Source: a virus. From it: 25,993 nt of DNA. The notes under the pieces were generated by a model, which worked only from the letters and a program-made list of their open reading frames with translations, was not told the DNA's origin and did not search any database. Of the stretch, positions 1-5,671 are shown piece by piece. How positions within the stretch are numbered: the stretch's first letter is position 1; the number at the start of each line of letters is the position of its first letter. The position numbers were made by a program, and so were the translations under genes. The stretch covers positions 1 to 25,993 of the IMG/VR virus record IMGVR_UViG_3300045116_000323; one strand, written 5' to 3'.

Positions 1-14
1 AGCAAAGGGGGGCT

Positions 15-575
15 ATGAACCAAAAGAATAAATTGCGCATCAGCTATAGCCTGCTTAATTTGTGGGAACATGGTCGCCGGGAAGACGCGATGAAGCTTTA
101 TCTTCATGTTGAGGACAAGGAACCGACGGAAGCCATGAAACGCGGGATGATGTTTGACAGAATGGTTAAAGAGATTGTTATGAAAGAGAGCCGGTTGCCG
201 GATGAGCTCGGTGGGATACCATTAACGGGAGATGTCATTGCGAATCAGAAAATCATTACGCCGTTTGCAGATTTTGATTTATCAGCAGAGTTAGACATCC
301 GGGCAGGAAATGACATCATTGAAATAAAATGCAGCGAGATCATGGACAGTTCGGATTACGCAAACACTTTGCAGGTTCCGTTCTATTTATTTACCGCAGA
401 GTTAGCAGGACAACCGGCAACACGCGGCATGGTGTATCGGTATAATCCCGCAAAACATAACTACGATGTGAGCATCCTTTACTGGAACGACCGAGTAAGA
501 AATGAAGTTGATACTATTATAACTAAATACGGATTTGAGATAGAGCAAGCATTTCAGAAAGAAGGGATACTATGA
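15..575 (+). CDS. PD-(D/E)XK nuclease-like protein (RecB/Cas4-type fold)
   Basis: A 186-residue protein with the motif order of RecB-like PD-(D/E)XK nucleases. An N-terminal SYSLLNLWEHG stretch (residues 10-20) resembles the 'SxSxLxxF' opening of the family. A GMMFDRMVKEIV helix follows (44-55). The metal site is D94 followed by E103-I-K105, and a QxxxY motif (Q120-Y124) lies downstream. No iron-sulfur cysteine cluster is present (one cysteine only), so it is not a complete Cas4/AddB type. It probably acts on phage or host DNA during replication or recombination. The start is supported by a G-rich SD (AAAGGGGGG) just upstream. The stop overlaps the next start as ATGA, so the two genes are translationally coupled. 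The fold is well supported by motifs; the exact role is unknown. Confidence 0.75.
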   Translation: MNQKNKLRISYSLLNLWEHGRREDAMKLYLHVEDKEPTEAMKRGMMFDRMVKEIVMKESRLPDELGGIPLTGDVIANQKIITPFADFDLSAELDIRAGNDIIEIKCSEIMDSSDYANTLQVPFYLFTAELAGQPATRGMVYRYNPAKHNYDVSILYWNDRVRNEVDTIITKYGFEIEQAFQKEGIL

Positions 576-814
576 AATTTTATAGCCTGAAAAAACTTAT
601 CTCCGGCGAACGGGTTAATCCGATTTATACAGGAAAAACCCTTATTGCTTGTCCCGACAAGTATCTTGAAAAAGGCGATATACAAGTAACCTTCGGAGGT
701 AAACACATGATTATTACGAACGGTCAGAAGCCATTAACCTACAGGGTTTTTGATGATAAGTTCGGCAGAAAAGGAACCTACCGGCTTATGTACTTTGAGT
801 GGTTGCCATCATGA
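572..814 (+). CDS. Small phage protein of unknown function
   Basis: An 80-residue protein whose start overlaps the stop of the nuclease gene (ATGA) and whose own stop overlaps the next start in the same way. This argues for a real, coupled gene. The sequence is beta-rich and basic, with a 'LIACPDKYLEKGDI' segment near residues 24-37 and an aromatic C-terminus ending EWLPS. There is no membrane segment, metal motif or recognisable catalytic motif. Its position between a nuclease and a zinc-binding protein suggests an accessory role in early DNA metabolism, but no function can be assigned. Confidence 0.65.
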   Translation: MKFYSLKKLISGERVNPIYTGKTLIACPDKYLEKGDIQVTFGGKHMIITNGQKPLTYRVFDDKFGRKGTYRLMYFEWLPS

Positions 815-1251
815 AAAGCACCCGTTGCCAGTCATCAATAAAAACCGTCGGGACAAGTCATGGAAAAAAACTTTGTAAACATTGTAAACGTGATGTATCA
901 ATGCGGAACCCAAGTGGTTTCTGCGACCATCTGTATTATCCAAATTATTGTGATATTTGTAGCGGGAAACGGGAAGATTGGGAAAAGGAGTTTGATAATG
1001 TTTGGCTTAATCCAAACAATACCTTTCTTAGATGGGGCATATACTTTAAGGGGAAAGAGAAGATTGGACGTGCTCTTAAAAGAGATATAGGAGATTATGT
1101 TAAAGTTATTATCCGTTCCCTCCTCGCCCGTCAACGGGAGGAGTTGATAAATAGAAACTCTTGTCTCGTTTGCGGAGATATTTATATGTGTTCTTGTCAT
1201 AATCCAAGCTCATCAAGATATAAAGGTTCCGCCCTCCGAGAAAGGGGTTAA
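811..1251 (+). CDS. Small zinc-binding-type protein, unknown function
   Basis: A 146-residue protein starting at the ATG that overlaps the previous stop (ATGA); the frame also has a GTG four codons earlier at 799, which is less likely. It carries several cysteine pairs: CKHC near residue 23, a downstream CDIC, and CLVC followed by CSC near the C-terminus. This is typical of small phage zinc-ribbon proteins that bind nucleic acid. The last residues (SALRERG) are encoded by a 19-nt element that recurs at 1513-1531 and also supplies the SD of the next gene. Function unknown; zinc binding is inferred from the cysteine spacing. Confidence 0.6.
   Translation: MKSTRCQSSIKTVGTSHGKKLCKHCKRDVSMRNPSGFCDHLYYPNYCDICSGKREDWEKEFDNVWLNPNNTFLRWGIYFKGKEKIGRALKRDIGDYVKVIIRSLLARQREELINRNSCLVCGDIYMCSCHNPSSSRYKGSALRERG
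1227..1245 (+). repeat. 19-nt direct repeat, copy 1, spanning a gene end and the next SD
   Basis: TTCCGCCCTCCGAGAAAGG occurs identically here and at 1513-1531. In both places it encodes the C-terminal residues SALRER of the upstream protein and provides the purine-rich SD for the next ATG. It contains a CCTCC that can pair with the downstream AAGGG(G). Confidence 0.85.
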
Positions 1252-1256
1252 AAATC

Positions 1257-1436
1257 ATGAAAAAAGCATCATTAGAAAAACGATTTATTACCCTTGATGA
1301 AATGTTGAAAAAGCATTGGAATAGTTTATCTTTTTGGGGAAAGGTTCAATGGGTGTGGTGGGATATGGTTTTATTTTTGAAAAACAAGGCCATAAGTTTT
1401 TGGGAACAGGAGATCATCAGGAAATGGGTATTGTAG
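1257..1436 (+). CDS. Small Trp-rich hypothetical protein
   Basis: A 59-residue ORF beginning 6 nt after the previous stop, with GAAAGGGG as SD. It is basic and aromatic, with seven tryptophans, including a WVWWDMVLF stretch that could be membrane-associating. It overlaps the downstream zinc-motif ORF (1349-1543) by 88 nt in another frame. The two frames compete; the close spacing and SD favour this one being translated. No function is recognised. Confidence 0.5.
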   Translation: MKKASLEKRFITLDEMLKKHWNSLSFWGKVQWVWWDMVLFLKNKAISFWEQEIIRKWVL

Positions 1437-1543
1437 GCTCTAAGTATTATCGGTGTCTTGTTTGTGGAAAACGAGTGTATAACAAACAGTGGAAAAATGA
1501 TCGTAAAGCTCTTTCCGCCCTCCGAGAAAGGAAGGGGGTATGA
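1349..1543 (+). CDS. Small CxxC protein, overlapping frame
   Basis: A 64-residue ORF with a plausible internal ATG preceded by GGGGAAAGG. It has a single CLVC motif flanked by basic and aromatic residues (YYRCLVCGKRVYNKQW), as in very small phage zinc-knuckle proteins. Its stop overlaps the next start as ATGA and its C-terminus (SALRERKGV) repeats that of the 811-1251 product, which supports a real gene. It overlaps the 59-residue gene at 1257 in a different frame, so one of the two may be non-coding. Function unknown. Confidence 0.5.
   Translation: MGVVGYGFIFEKQGHKFLGTGDHQEMGIVGSKYYRCLVCGKRVYNKQWKNDRKALSALRERKGV
1513..1531 (+). repeat. 19-nt direct repeat, copy 2
   Basis: Identical to 1227-1245. 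It again lies at the 3' end of one gene and immediately upstream of the next start (1540), and contributes the sequence before the GAAGGGGG SD. Confidence 0.85.
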
Positions 1544-1659
1544 AATATAAATTCCTACGTTCAGGTCTGAAAAGCGACAACGGCAATCTATCCATGATGC
1601 GGCGTTGGCGGATAAAAATATTATCACCAAAATCCGCACTTGGATGCTTAAAAGAATAA
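1540..1659 (+). CDS. Very small basic hypothetical protein
   Basis: A 39-residue ORF starting inside the previous stop (ATGA) with a strong GAAGGGGG SD 2-9 nt upstream. The product is lysine/arginine-rich (for example MMRRWRIKIL in the middle) with no recognisable domain. The signals for translation are good; function is unknown. Confidence 0.45.
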   Translation: MKYKFLRSGLKSDNGNLSMMRRWRIKILSPKSALGCLKE

Positions 1660-1680
1660 AGACATTGGAGGAGGTATAAA

Positions 1681-1695
1681 CCTCCCCACGGGAGG
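1681..1695 (+). promoter_or_regulatory. RBS-proximal hairpin CCTCCC-CAC-GGGAGG, copy 1
   Basis: A perfect 6-bp inverted repeat with a 3-nt loop, just upstream of the start at 1713. The 3' arm is a consensus SD sequence and the 5' arm is its complement. A second GGAGGAGG at 1667-1674 can pair with the same CCTCC, so alternative foldings exist. The same 15-nt core recurs at 2215-2229. Confidence 0.6.
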
Positions 1696-1712
1696 AGAGG
1701 GAAAGGAAAAGT

Positions 1713-2207
1713 ATGAACATGCAACATTTAGTAAATTTAATAAATGAAAATACGGCAAGAGATAGAAGTAGTTATCATTTGACCTATGGTAATTTGATTA
1801 AAGCATTAAAAGAAGCACCGCCTAACGCTTTATTTGACAAAAGAATAAAAGGGATAGGTTCGTGGCGTGGTTCATATACTGAGATTGCTTTATACACTAA
1901 ATCATCTGGATACCATGCGGAAAAAGAAGAATTTAATGATTACGGAGGAGATAATTTTCAATATAAATATAAAAAATGGGAAAAAGAAAATGTAGTCAAA
2001 GCAGATAGTTTGTCACAAAATGCAAACGAACTCGCAAAAGTTTTAGAATCTTTACTTTGCTTACAGTTTGTTGGATATAAAGGTGGAAATTTTACCATAG
2101 AAGAATACAAACCTTTATGGCTTGAAGAAGATGAGAGTACATATTCGTCTTTGGCTATTATCGGAATTGATACAGAATTAAAGTTGATTACTAAAAAAGT
2201 TGATTAA
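1713..2207 (+). CDS. Hypothetical phage protein (SWRGSY motif)
   Basis: A 164-residue soluble protein with an SD (AAAGGA) a few bases before the first ATG; a second ATG lies two codons later. A conspicuous GIGSWRGSYTEIALY segment (about residues 47-61) resembles a short 'SYRGYY..LA' motif seen in uncharacterised phage early proteins. This is recalled similarity, not a search result. The C-terminal half is acidic and charged. There is no catalytic motif and no membrane segment. It is preceded by the CCTCC/GGAGG hairpin described separately. Base composition is distinctly A+T-rich compared with the structural genes. Confidence 0.6.
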   Translation: MNMQHLVNLINENTARDRSSYHLTYGNLIKALKEAPPNALFDKRIKGIGSWRGSYTEIALYTKSSGYHAEKEEFNDYGGDNFQYKYKKWEKENVVKADSLSQNANELAKVLESLLCLQFVGYKGGNFTIEEYKPLWLEEDESTYSSLAIIGIDTELKLITKKVD

Positions 2208-2214
2208 CAATGAC

Positions 2215-2229
2215 CCTCCCCACGGGAGG
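2215..2229 (+). promoter_or_regulatory. RBS-proximal hairpin CCTCCC-CAC-GGGAGG, copy 2
   Basis: The same 15-nt hairpin as at 1681-1695, here between the stop at 2207 and the start at 2244. A second SD (AAAGGAGG) lies between the hairpin and the ATG. Confidence 0.6.
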
Positions 2230-2243
2230 TGGAAAGGAGGAGT

Positions 2244-2372
2244 ATGAAGAAAACAATTTATTCTCTTGACGACTTGAAGGTAGGAAGTTTTTTATTTGGC
2301 TTGACATTAGGATTTGTTTTGGCAGGTATTTATACACAGCTTTTATTGTGGAGTATCATTCGTATTTTATAG
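2244..2372 (+). CDS. Small single-span membrane protein
   Basis: A 42-residue ORF with a strong SD (AAAGGAGG, spacing 5). Residues about 15-38 form one hydrophobic segment (FLFGLTLGFVLAGIYTQLLLW) preceded by a charged N-terminus, so an inner-membrane single-pass protein is likely. Such short membrane proteins are common in phage early regions (superinfection exclusion, host modulation), but the role here is unknown. Confidence 0.6.
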   Translation: MKKTIYSLDDLKVGSFLFGLTLGFVLAGIYTQLLLWSIIRIL

Positions 2373-2376
2373 TCTT

Positions 2377-2400
2377 TGAACACTTGGTGGATCAGAAGCT
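2377..2400 (+). repeat. 24-nt direct repeat, copy 1 (encodes E-x-LVDQKL)
   Basis: This 24-nt segment matches 2881-2904 at 22 of 24 positions. In one frame both copies encode a glutamate, an aromatic/histidine residue and then LVDQKL. Here that frame runs into an ATGA overlap with the gene starting at 2404. Confidence 0.7.
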
Positions 2401-2403
2401 AAT

Positions 2404-2883
2404 ATGAAGAGCAATTTACATAAAAAATTACAACAGAAGGCTATCGCATATTTAGCGAATAAGCAGTATTGGGTGAGAGCACAGGAATGGCCGACACCGG
2501 CGGGCATTATTGATGCTTACGGGATCAGCAATATCCGTAATTTTGATACCGCCGCCATTGAGGTAAAGGTGTCAAAAAATGATTATAAAAGCAGGAGTCA
2601 AAAAGATAAGGAATATAATGCAGAGCATCTCAACGGGCTTGCTAATTATTGTTATATTCTTTGTCCCGATTTTCTTATGGGTATGTGGTACGAAAGTCCG
2701 AAATGGGGAGTGCTTTGGTATTCGGAAAAAACAGGGAGATTGCGTCTTATGCGTGAGCCGACACGATTTGACATGAGCGATCATAATAAGTTGGCTGTCA
2801 TTATCAGTTTATTTAGTAGTGGAATAAATAACCCAGAAAAATTGTTACAAAGTGGGATAGTAGACGAGGAATCTCATGCTTGA
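2404..2883 (+). CDS. PD-(D/E)XK endonuclease-like protein (MmcB/VRR-like)
   Basis: A 159-residue protein with a compact nuclease-like pattern. An N-terminal helix (LHKKLQQKAIAYLANK) comes first, then the strand GIIDAYGI with D37, then AIEVKVSKNDY with E53-V-K55, and a hydrophobic strand NYCYILCP. This D...ExK arrangement with following basic residues matches small stand-alone PD-(D/E)XK proteins such as the MmcB-like DNA-repair family. A structure-specific or recombination nuclease is plausible. The SD before the ATG is weak; the start sits at the end of a short repeat whose own reading frame overlaps it as ATGA. Fold fairly sure, substrate unknown. Confidence 0.6.
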   Translation: MKSNLHKKLQQKAIAYLANKQYWVRAQEWPTPAGIIDAYGISNIRNFDTAAIEVKVSKNDYKSRSQKDKEYNAEHLNGLANYCYILCPDFLMGMWYESPKWGVLWYSEKTGRLRLMREPTRFDMSDHNKLAVIISLFSSGINNPEKLLQSGIVDEESHA

Positions 2884-2904
2884 ATACTTAGTGGATCAGA
2901 AGCT
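2881..2904 (+). repeat. 24-nt direct repeat, copy 2
   Basis: The second copy of the repeat at 2377-2400 (22/24 identical). Here it lies inside a 20-codon ORF (2876-2938) that overlaps the end of the nuclease gene and the start of the gene at 2922. Confidence 0.7.
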
Positions 2905-2921
2905 GGTGGAAGGAGGAGGAG

Positions 2922-3026
2922 ATGAAAATAGAATTTGAAAGAAAGGAGATCGGTAGCAGTCAACAAGGTTTTAGAGCGGTACTATTCGTGGAGGGAGCTT
3001 TTGAAAGGGATGAAAACAAAAATTAA
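2922..3026 (+). CDS. Very small charged hypothetical protein
   Basis: A 34-residue ORF with one of the strongest SD sites in the window (AAGGAGGAGGAG directly upstream). The product is charged with a short hydrophobic core (FRAVLFVEGAF). It ends six bases before the long RNA stem at 3032, so its mRNA carries that structure in its 3' region. No function is recognised. Confidence 0.5.
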   Translation: MKIEFERKEIGSSQQGFRAVLFVEGAFERDENKN

Positions 3027-3031
3027 GGAAT

Positions 3032-3136
3032 AGCTCTTTTCTATCGGGTGGGCATGGGGAGAGATGCTGAGTCCCGTAAACATGATAAATCGTGGAGGGT
3101 AATTACCCGAACGTACCCATCCGATAGAGGAGAGCT
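3032..3136 (+). ncRNA. Structured RNA/leader sequestering the SD of the next gene
   Basis: Positions 3032-3052 and 3116-3136 are complementary along all 21 positions as RNA (18 Watson-Crick pairs and 3 G-U). They enclose a 63-nt loop. The loop holds a hairpin GGGU-AAUU-ACCC (3097-3108) capped by a CGU/ACG pair outside a purine internal loop (3091-3113), and a second possible GGGA/UCCC helix (3057-3060 with 3072-3075). The 3' arm contains GAGGAG, the SD for the start at 3137. Two of the three G-U pairs fall on this SD, which would weaken the stem there. It looks like a translational switch or protein-binding leader; no known riboswitch class is recognised. Confidence 0.6.
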
Positions 3137-3349
3137 GTGTATAAAATGAAATCATCTGTAGCAATTGAAGAATGGGATTATATACCAAAAGAACTTGATG
3201 TCGGAACGATTGTGCATCGTGGAGAGAACGGCTATGCAATTATGGAGTTTTTAGATAAAAAAGGTTTTACAAAAGGTATGGTAGAGGTAAAAATTCTACG
3301 AATGAACAATACTGTTACTGGAAATTTTTATGACAAGTCGCGTAAATAA
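3137..3349 (+). CDS. Small hypothetical protein under a structured leader
   Basis: A 70-residue protein, starting at GTG 3137 or at ATG 3146 three codons later. The SD GAGGAG sits 4 nt before the GTG, inside the 3' arm of the 21-bp stem, which favours the GTG. The product is soluble with a beta-rich centre (VGTIVHRGENGYAIMEFLD) and a basic end. No domain is recognised. Its expression is probably controlled by unfolding of the upstream stem. It overlaps the next gene by 20 nt. Confidence 0.55.
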   Translation: MYKMKSSVAIEEWDYIPKELDVGTIVHRGENGYAIMEFLDKKGFTKGMVEVKILRMNNTVTGNFYDKSRK

Positions 3350-3509
3350 AATACTGCGGAAGTTTAATAGAAACATGGGTTATAATGATAGCCAAGTTCG
3401 GCAAGGGAAAAATCTTTACAAAAGGCTTAATCACAATAAAAGGCGTGAATTATTAAAAGAAATGCGACAATTTAATAACGAACAGGCTCAAGCCATAAAA
3501 CATGAATGA
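3330..3509 (+). CDS. Small basic hypothetical protein
   Basis: A 59-residue ORF whose ATG lies 20 nt inside the previous gene and whose stop overlaps the RusA gene start region. It is very basic (many Lys/Arg and Asn), predicted helical, with a KNLYKRLNHNKRRELLKEM centre, which would suit nucleic-acid binding. A shorter start at 3375 is possible. Adjacency to a Holliday-junction resolvase suggests a recombination accessory, but this is inference. Confidence 0.5.
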   Translation: MTSRVNKILRKFNRNMGYNDSQVRQGKNLYKRLNHNKRRELLKEMRQFNNEQAQAIKHE

Positions 3510-3873
3510 AATTCGTATTACCATCCACGGCAGACCAGCAAGCAAAAAGAACTCCAAACAGTTAATCCATGCGCGAGGCAGAGCGTTTTTCATTCCATCA
3601 AAAGCATATAAGGAGTTTTTGGAAAATGCACTGTACGAACTTATGACCGTTCGCAAGATGTTTCCAGAACCAATTACTACGCCGGTTGAAATTGAATATA
3701 AGTTTTACCAGAAAGGGAAACTGGAACAGGATAACGACAACGCCGAGGGGTCTATAAACGACCTGTTACAGGAAGCAAGAATTATCGCTGATGACAGGCT
3801 TATCAAAAAATGGAAAGGAGAAATCATAGGAGGACACCATGAGTGGAAAACCGAGATTCACCTTATATGGTGA
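3502..3873 (+). CDS. rusA: RusA-family Holliday junction resolvase
   Basis: A 123-residue protein with the RusA pattern: an N-terminal strand and GRPASKKNSKQ loop (10-20), a conserved SKAYKEF (33-39), then the acidic cluster D77-N-D79, D87 in NDLLQEA, and D97-D98 in IIADDRLI. In E. coli RusA the catalytic aspartates are D70, D72 and D91; D77, D79 and D97/D98 occupy the same order and spacing class. RusA dimers cut four-way junctions symmetrically, and phages use them to resolve recombination and replication branches before packaging. Length is normal for the family. The gene is coupled to its neighbours: it starts within the end of the previous gene, and the next gene starts 35 nt before its stop. 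Confidence 0.85.
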   Translation: MNEIRITIHGRPASKKNSKQLIHARGRAFFIPSKAYKEFLENALYELMTVRKMFPEPITTPVEIEYKFYQKGKLEQDNDNAEGSINDLLQEARIIADDRLIKKWKGEIIGGHHEWKTEIHLIW

Positions 3874-4168
3874 GGAGCTTCCGATAGTGTTTAGCCATCA
3901 TGCTAAAGATAGATTACGGGAGTTTCGCATTTCATTGAGTACCGCATACTATGATTTATGCGATGCAACTCAAGAAAAAGCCCCCAATGGAAAATATAAG
4001 AAGGAACGCTATAACGGAAATCAAGGGATAGTCTATTTGCGCTTCGGTCCGGTTATCTTTACCGGCAAGAGAATACTGGATTTCAGGACAAGGGATCCGA
4101 TATTTTTAGTGATAACCGTTACGGATCAGCGAGTAACCCTTCACAAGTACGGGGAAAGCGTTTTTTGA
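3839..4168 (+). CDS. Small protein resembling the DUF4258-type RelE-like fold
   Basis: A 109-residue protein with SD AGGAGG five bases before the ATG. It begins inside the rusA gene. After a short N-terminal strand comes FSHHAKDRLREFRIS (about 18-32), similar to the 'HAxxRxxxRxI' opening of DUF4258 proteins. A beta-rich C-terminal half follows (VYLRFGPVIFT, FLVITVTDQRVTLHKY). That family has a RelE/BECR-like shape, but no partner antitoxin is next to it, so a toxin role is not claimed. It is the last gene of the + strand early run; no clear terminator follows. Confidence 0.5.
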   Translation: MSGKPRFTLYGEELPIVFSHHAKDRLREFRISLSTAYYDLCDATQEKAPNGKYKKERYNGNQGIVYLRFGPVIFTGKRILDFRTRDPIFLVITVTDQRVTLHKYGESVF

Positions 4169-4216
4169 AATTAGCCTCAAAAACAAGCCTCTGTATTGAC
4201 CTACGATGACTTAATT

Positions 4217-4285
4217 CTAAAAAGGTGATACATCATTCGGCAACTCCTCCCTTGTTATACTTATGGGTTCGTCAGGATTTTTCAT
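4217..4285 (-). CDS. 22-residue mini-ORF duplicating the tail of the 4607-4885 product
   Basis: A 22-codon ORF whose ATG follows the upstream stop after one base (TGA-T-ATG). Its NPDEPISITREELP is closely similar to the C-terminal NPDEPATITGEDLP of the gene at 4607-4885, and the DNA is also similar. It may be a coupled micro-gene or the remnant of a partial duplication. Confidence is limited by its length. Confidence 0.35.
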   Translation of the reverse strand: MKNPDEPISITREELPNDVSPF

Positions 4286-4286
4286 A

Positions 4287-4604
4287 TCATTCAAATCTTT
4301 GGTAGATAATCTCCTCATCCGACAAATCCTCTGCCTCCTGCATCTCCTCTCTCCGCCAGCCATCCATCTTTATAGATATATATGTACCAGTAGCCCCTCC
4401 CAACGCGGCGGGGATGAAGTATAAAGGATTTTCAATCACGTTGTAAAAGCTATAAATTGACACCCCATAAAAGAATAGAGAGGCCAGCGTCGCCTGTAAC
4501 GCCTTCTTTTCCGTGACCCTCGCTATGTAGTATGCGTACACGGTATCGGCGATCATCTCCATTGTGAAGATGACCCCCGCAGTTTCCGGTGAAAACTCTG
4601 ACAT
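4287..4604 (-). CDS. Three-span membrane protein, unknown
   Basis: A 105-residue protein with three predicted membrane segments (about 9-29, 36-55 and 59-79) and an acidic cytoplasmic-type tail (residues 86-105). Lys/Arg before the second segment and after the third suggest an N-out, C-in topology. It follows the 92-residue gene with a TAA-TC-ATG junction. Proteins of this shape at the distal end of phage lysis regions include holin or antiholin candidates, but no family motif is visible. The general layout recalls DUF5698-like small membrane proteins (weak). Confidence 0.6.
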   Translation of the reverse strand: MSEFSPETAGVIFTMEMIADTVYAYYIARVTEKKALQATLASLFFYGVSIYSFYNVIENPLYFIPAALGGATGTYISIKMDGWRREEMQEAEDLSDEEIIYQRFE

Positions 4605-4606
4605 GA

Positions 4607-4885
4607 TTACTCCACATGATCCGGTAAATCTTCTCCTGTTATAGTCGCGGGTTCATCGGGATTGAGGACAACGCCTACCATCCCACCCTTGTCTACCAGG
4701 TTGATGACGACTCCCTGCCCGATGAGGTCACCGGCAAGATTGCCCGTCCCTTCAAATGCAATGGCACAATCTTTCAAACTTACTTCGCTTCCCGGTTCTA
4801 CATCCTCTGGGAGTAATACTACCACAAACGCGCCTAACGGCACGTCTTTACTGCGGATTTCAAACAGTTTACCTTCTACTCCCAT
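4607..4885 (-). CDS. Small beta-rich hypothetical protein
   Basis: A 92-residue, strongly acidic, glycine/valine-rich soluble protein. The start overlaps the HNH gene end by 10 nt and has GAGGG as SD. It ends with the NPDEPATITGEDLP motif that is partly duplicated in the 22-codon ORF at 4217-4285. No catalytic motif is visible. A structural or decoration role would suit the composition, but nothing proves it. Confidence 0.55.
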   Translation of the reverse strand: MGVEGKLFEIRSKDVPLGAFVVVLLPEDVEPGSEVSLKDCAIAFEGTGNLAGDLIGQGVVINLVDKGGMVGVVLNPDEPATITGEDLPDHVE

Positions 4886-5439
4886 AGTCCCTCAAACCAC
4901 CCCTTCTTTTTCCGTTTTCCTGCGAGCTTGTGCGGCTTCACGTCGGGTCGTGGTACCCCGTACTCTTGGGCCATTCGGTCAAATAACTCCTTTTCGTATC
5001 GTTCCGATCCCTCATCCTCATTCCAGAAACGTACGCCAGCTTCGTACAATTCTATATGCTTCTTTGCCGCACTCCTGAACGCATCCAGATCGCCCTTCCG
5101 GTATTCGTCCAGCGCCGCCCCCATATCGGGATGCCTGCTCCAATTCTCGTCGCTCCACGGGGCCAGATAGGTTTCACCGTGTTCGTCGTCTTGGGTCATG
5201 CCACTCCCCGTATGGTGTTTTTTACAACGCGGGATCGGTGTTGCATCATTGTTCGGATCGCCGCCCTCATATAGCACAACGCTTTCCGGTTCCAGATGAT
5301 CTACATCCGTAGCAATCGCACCACACAAGTGCCAGCCGTGTTGCTCATCATATATCGGAGTTATGCACTTTCCCCTTGTTACTTCTAATGCCCATCGTCT
5401 GACTTTTTCGGGGAAAGGCATAGTTAGTTTACATTCCAT
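4876..5439 (-). CDS. HNH-type zinc endonuclease-like protein
   Basis: A 187-residue protein with an HNH/beta-beta-alpha-metal layout. C25 and C39 form a first zinc pair, DVDHLEPE (45-52) supplies the catalytic-type histidine H48, N63-N64 lies in DPNND, and PRCKKHH gives C72 with H75/H76. This order (Cys...Cys, D-x-D-H, N, Cys-x2-His) is that of HNH proteins, which phages use as homing enzymes or with terminase. Here the gene lies among lysis and end genes, so a homing or packaging accessory role is open. The C-terminal 100 residues are helical and end in a basic segment (KRKKKGWFEGLWE). An internal ATG at codon 7 is an alternative start. Confidence 0.6.
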   Translation of the reverse strand: MECKLTMPFPEKVRRWALEVTRGKCITPIYDEQHGWHLCGAIATDVDHLEPESVVLYEGGDPNNDATPIPRCKKHHTGSGMTQDDEHGETYLAPWSDENWSRHPDMGAALDEYRKGDLDAFRSAAKKHIELYEAGVRFWNEDEGSERYEKELFDRMAQEYGVPRPDVKPHKLAGKRKKKGWFEGLWE

Positions 5440-5448
5440 CCACCAATG

Positions 5449-5670
5449 TCAACAAATCCTACTCTCCGGTTTATATTCGTATATCACCACATCGTGTTCA
5501 TGATCAAAAAGCTGATCATGCCGCGTGGCTACAACATTGGCTTCAAGATCAACCTCAAACCCCGCTACCCTGCGCCAGAATACAGTATCAAACTCATTCT
5601 CCGCGCACGTATAGCACCCCACTGCCCATTCGTGGGCTTTGCCGTATCTCGTTTCGTTGTGTATTGGCAT
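5449..5670 (-). CDS. Small hypothetical protein with CxxC
   Basis: A 73-residue ORF whose ATG follows the previous stop by one base (TGA-T-ATG), as elsewhere in this operon. It contains CYTC (19-22) and a histidine cluster (HDQLFDHEHDV, about 51-61), giving possible metal ligands. An opposite-strand ORF covers the same bases, but the coupling to the upstream gene favours this one. Function unknown. Confidence 0.45.
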   Translation of the reverse strand: MPIHNETRYGKAHEWAVGCYTCAENEFDTVFWRRVAGFEVDLEANVVATRHDQLFDHEHDVVIYEYKPESRIC

Positions 5671-5671
5671 A

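Noticed and set aside
1120-1143. Third CCTCC/GGAGG hairpin
   Set aside because: It lies inside the coding frame of 811-1251, has a bulged stem and is followed by no start codon, so it is not counted with the gene-start cassettes.
3065-3090. Resemblance of CTGAGTCCCGTAAAC to a hammerhead ribozyme core
   Set aside because: The required CUGAUGA and GAAA core elements and a cleavage triplet in the right place are missing.
5447-5452. TTGACA on the minus strand upstream of the HNH gene as another leaderless promoter
   Set aside because: At 17 nt there is no acceptable -10 box, and the gap to either ATG does not fit the set.
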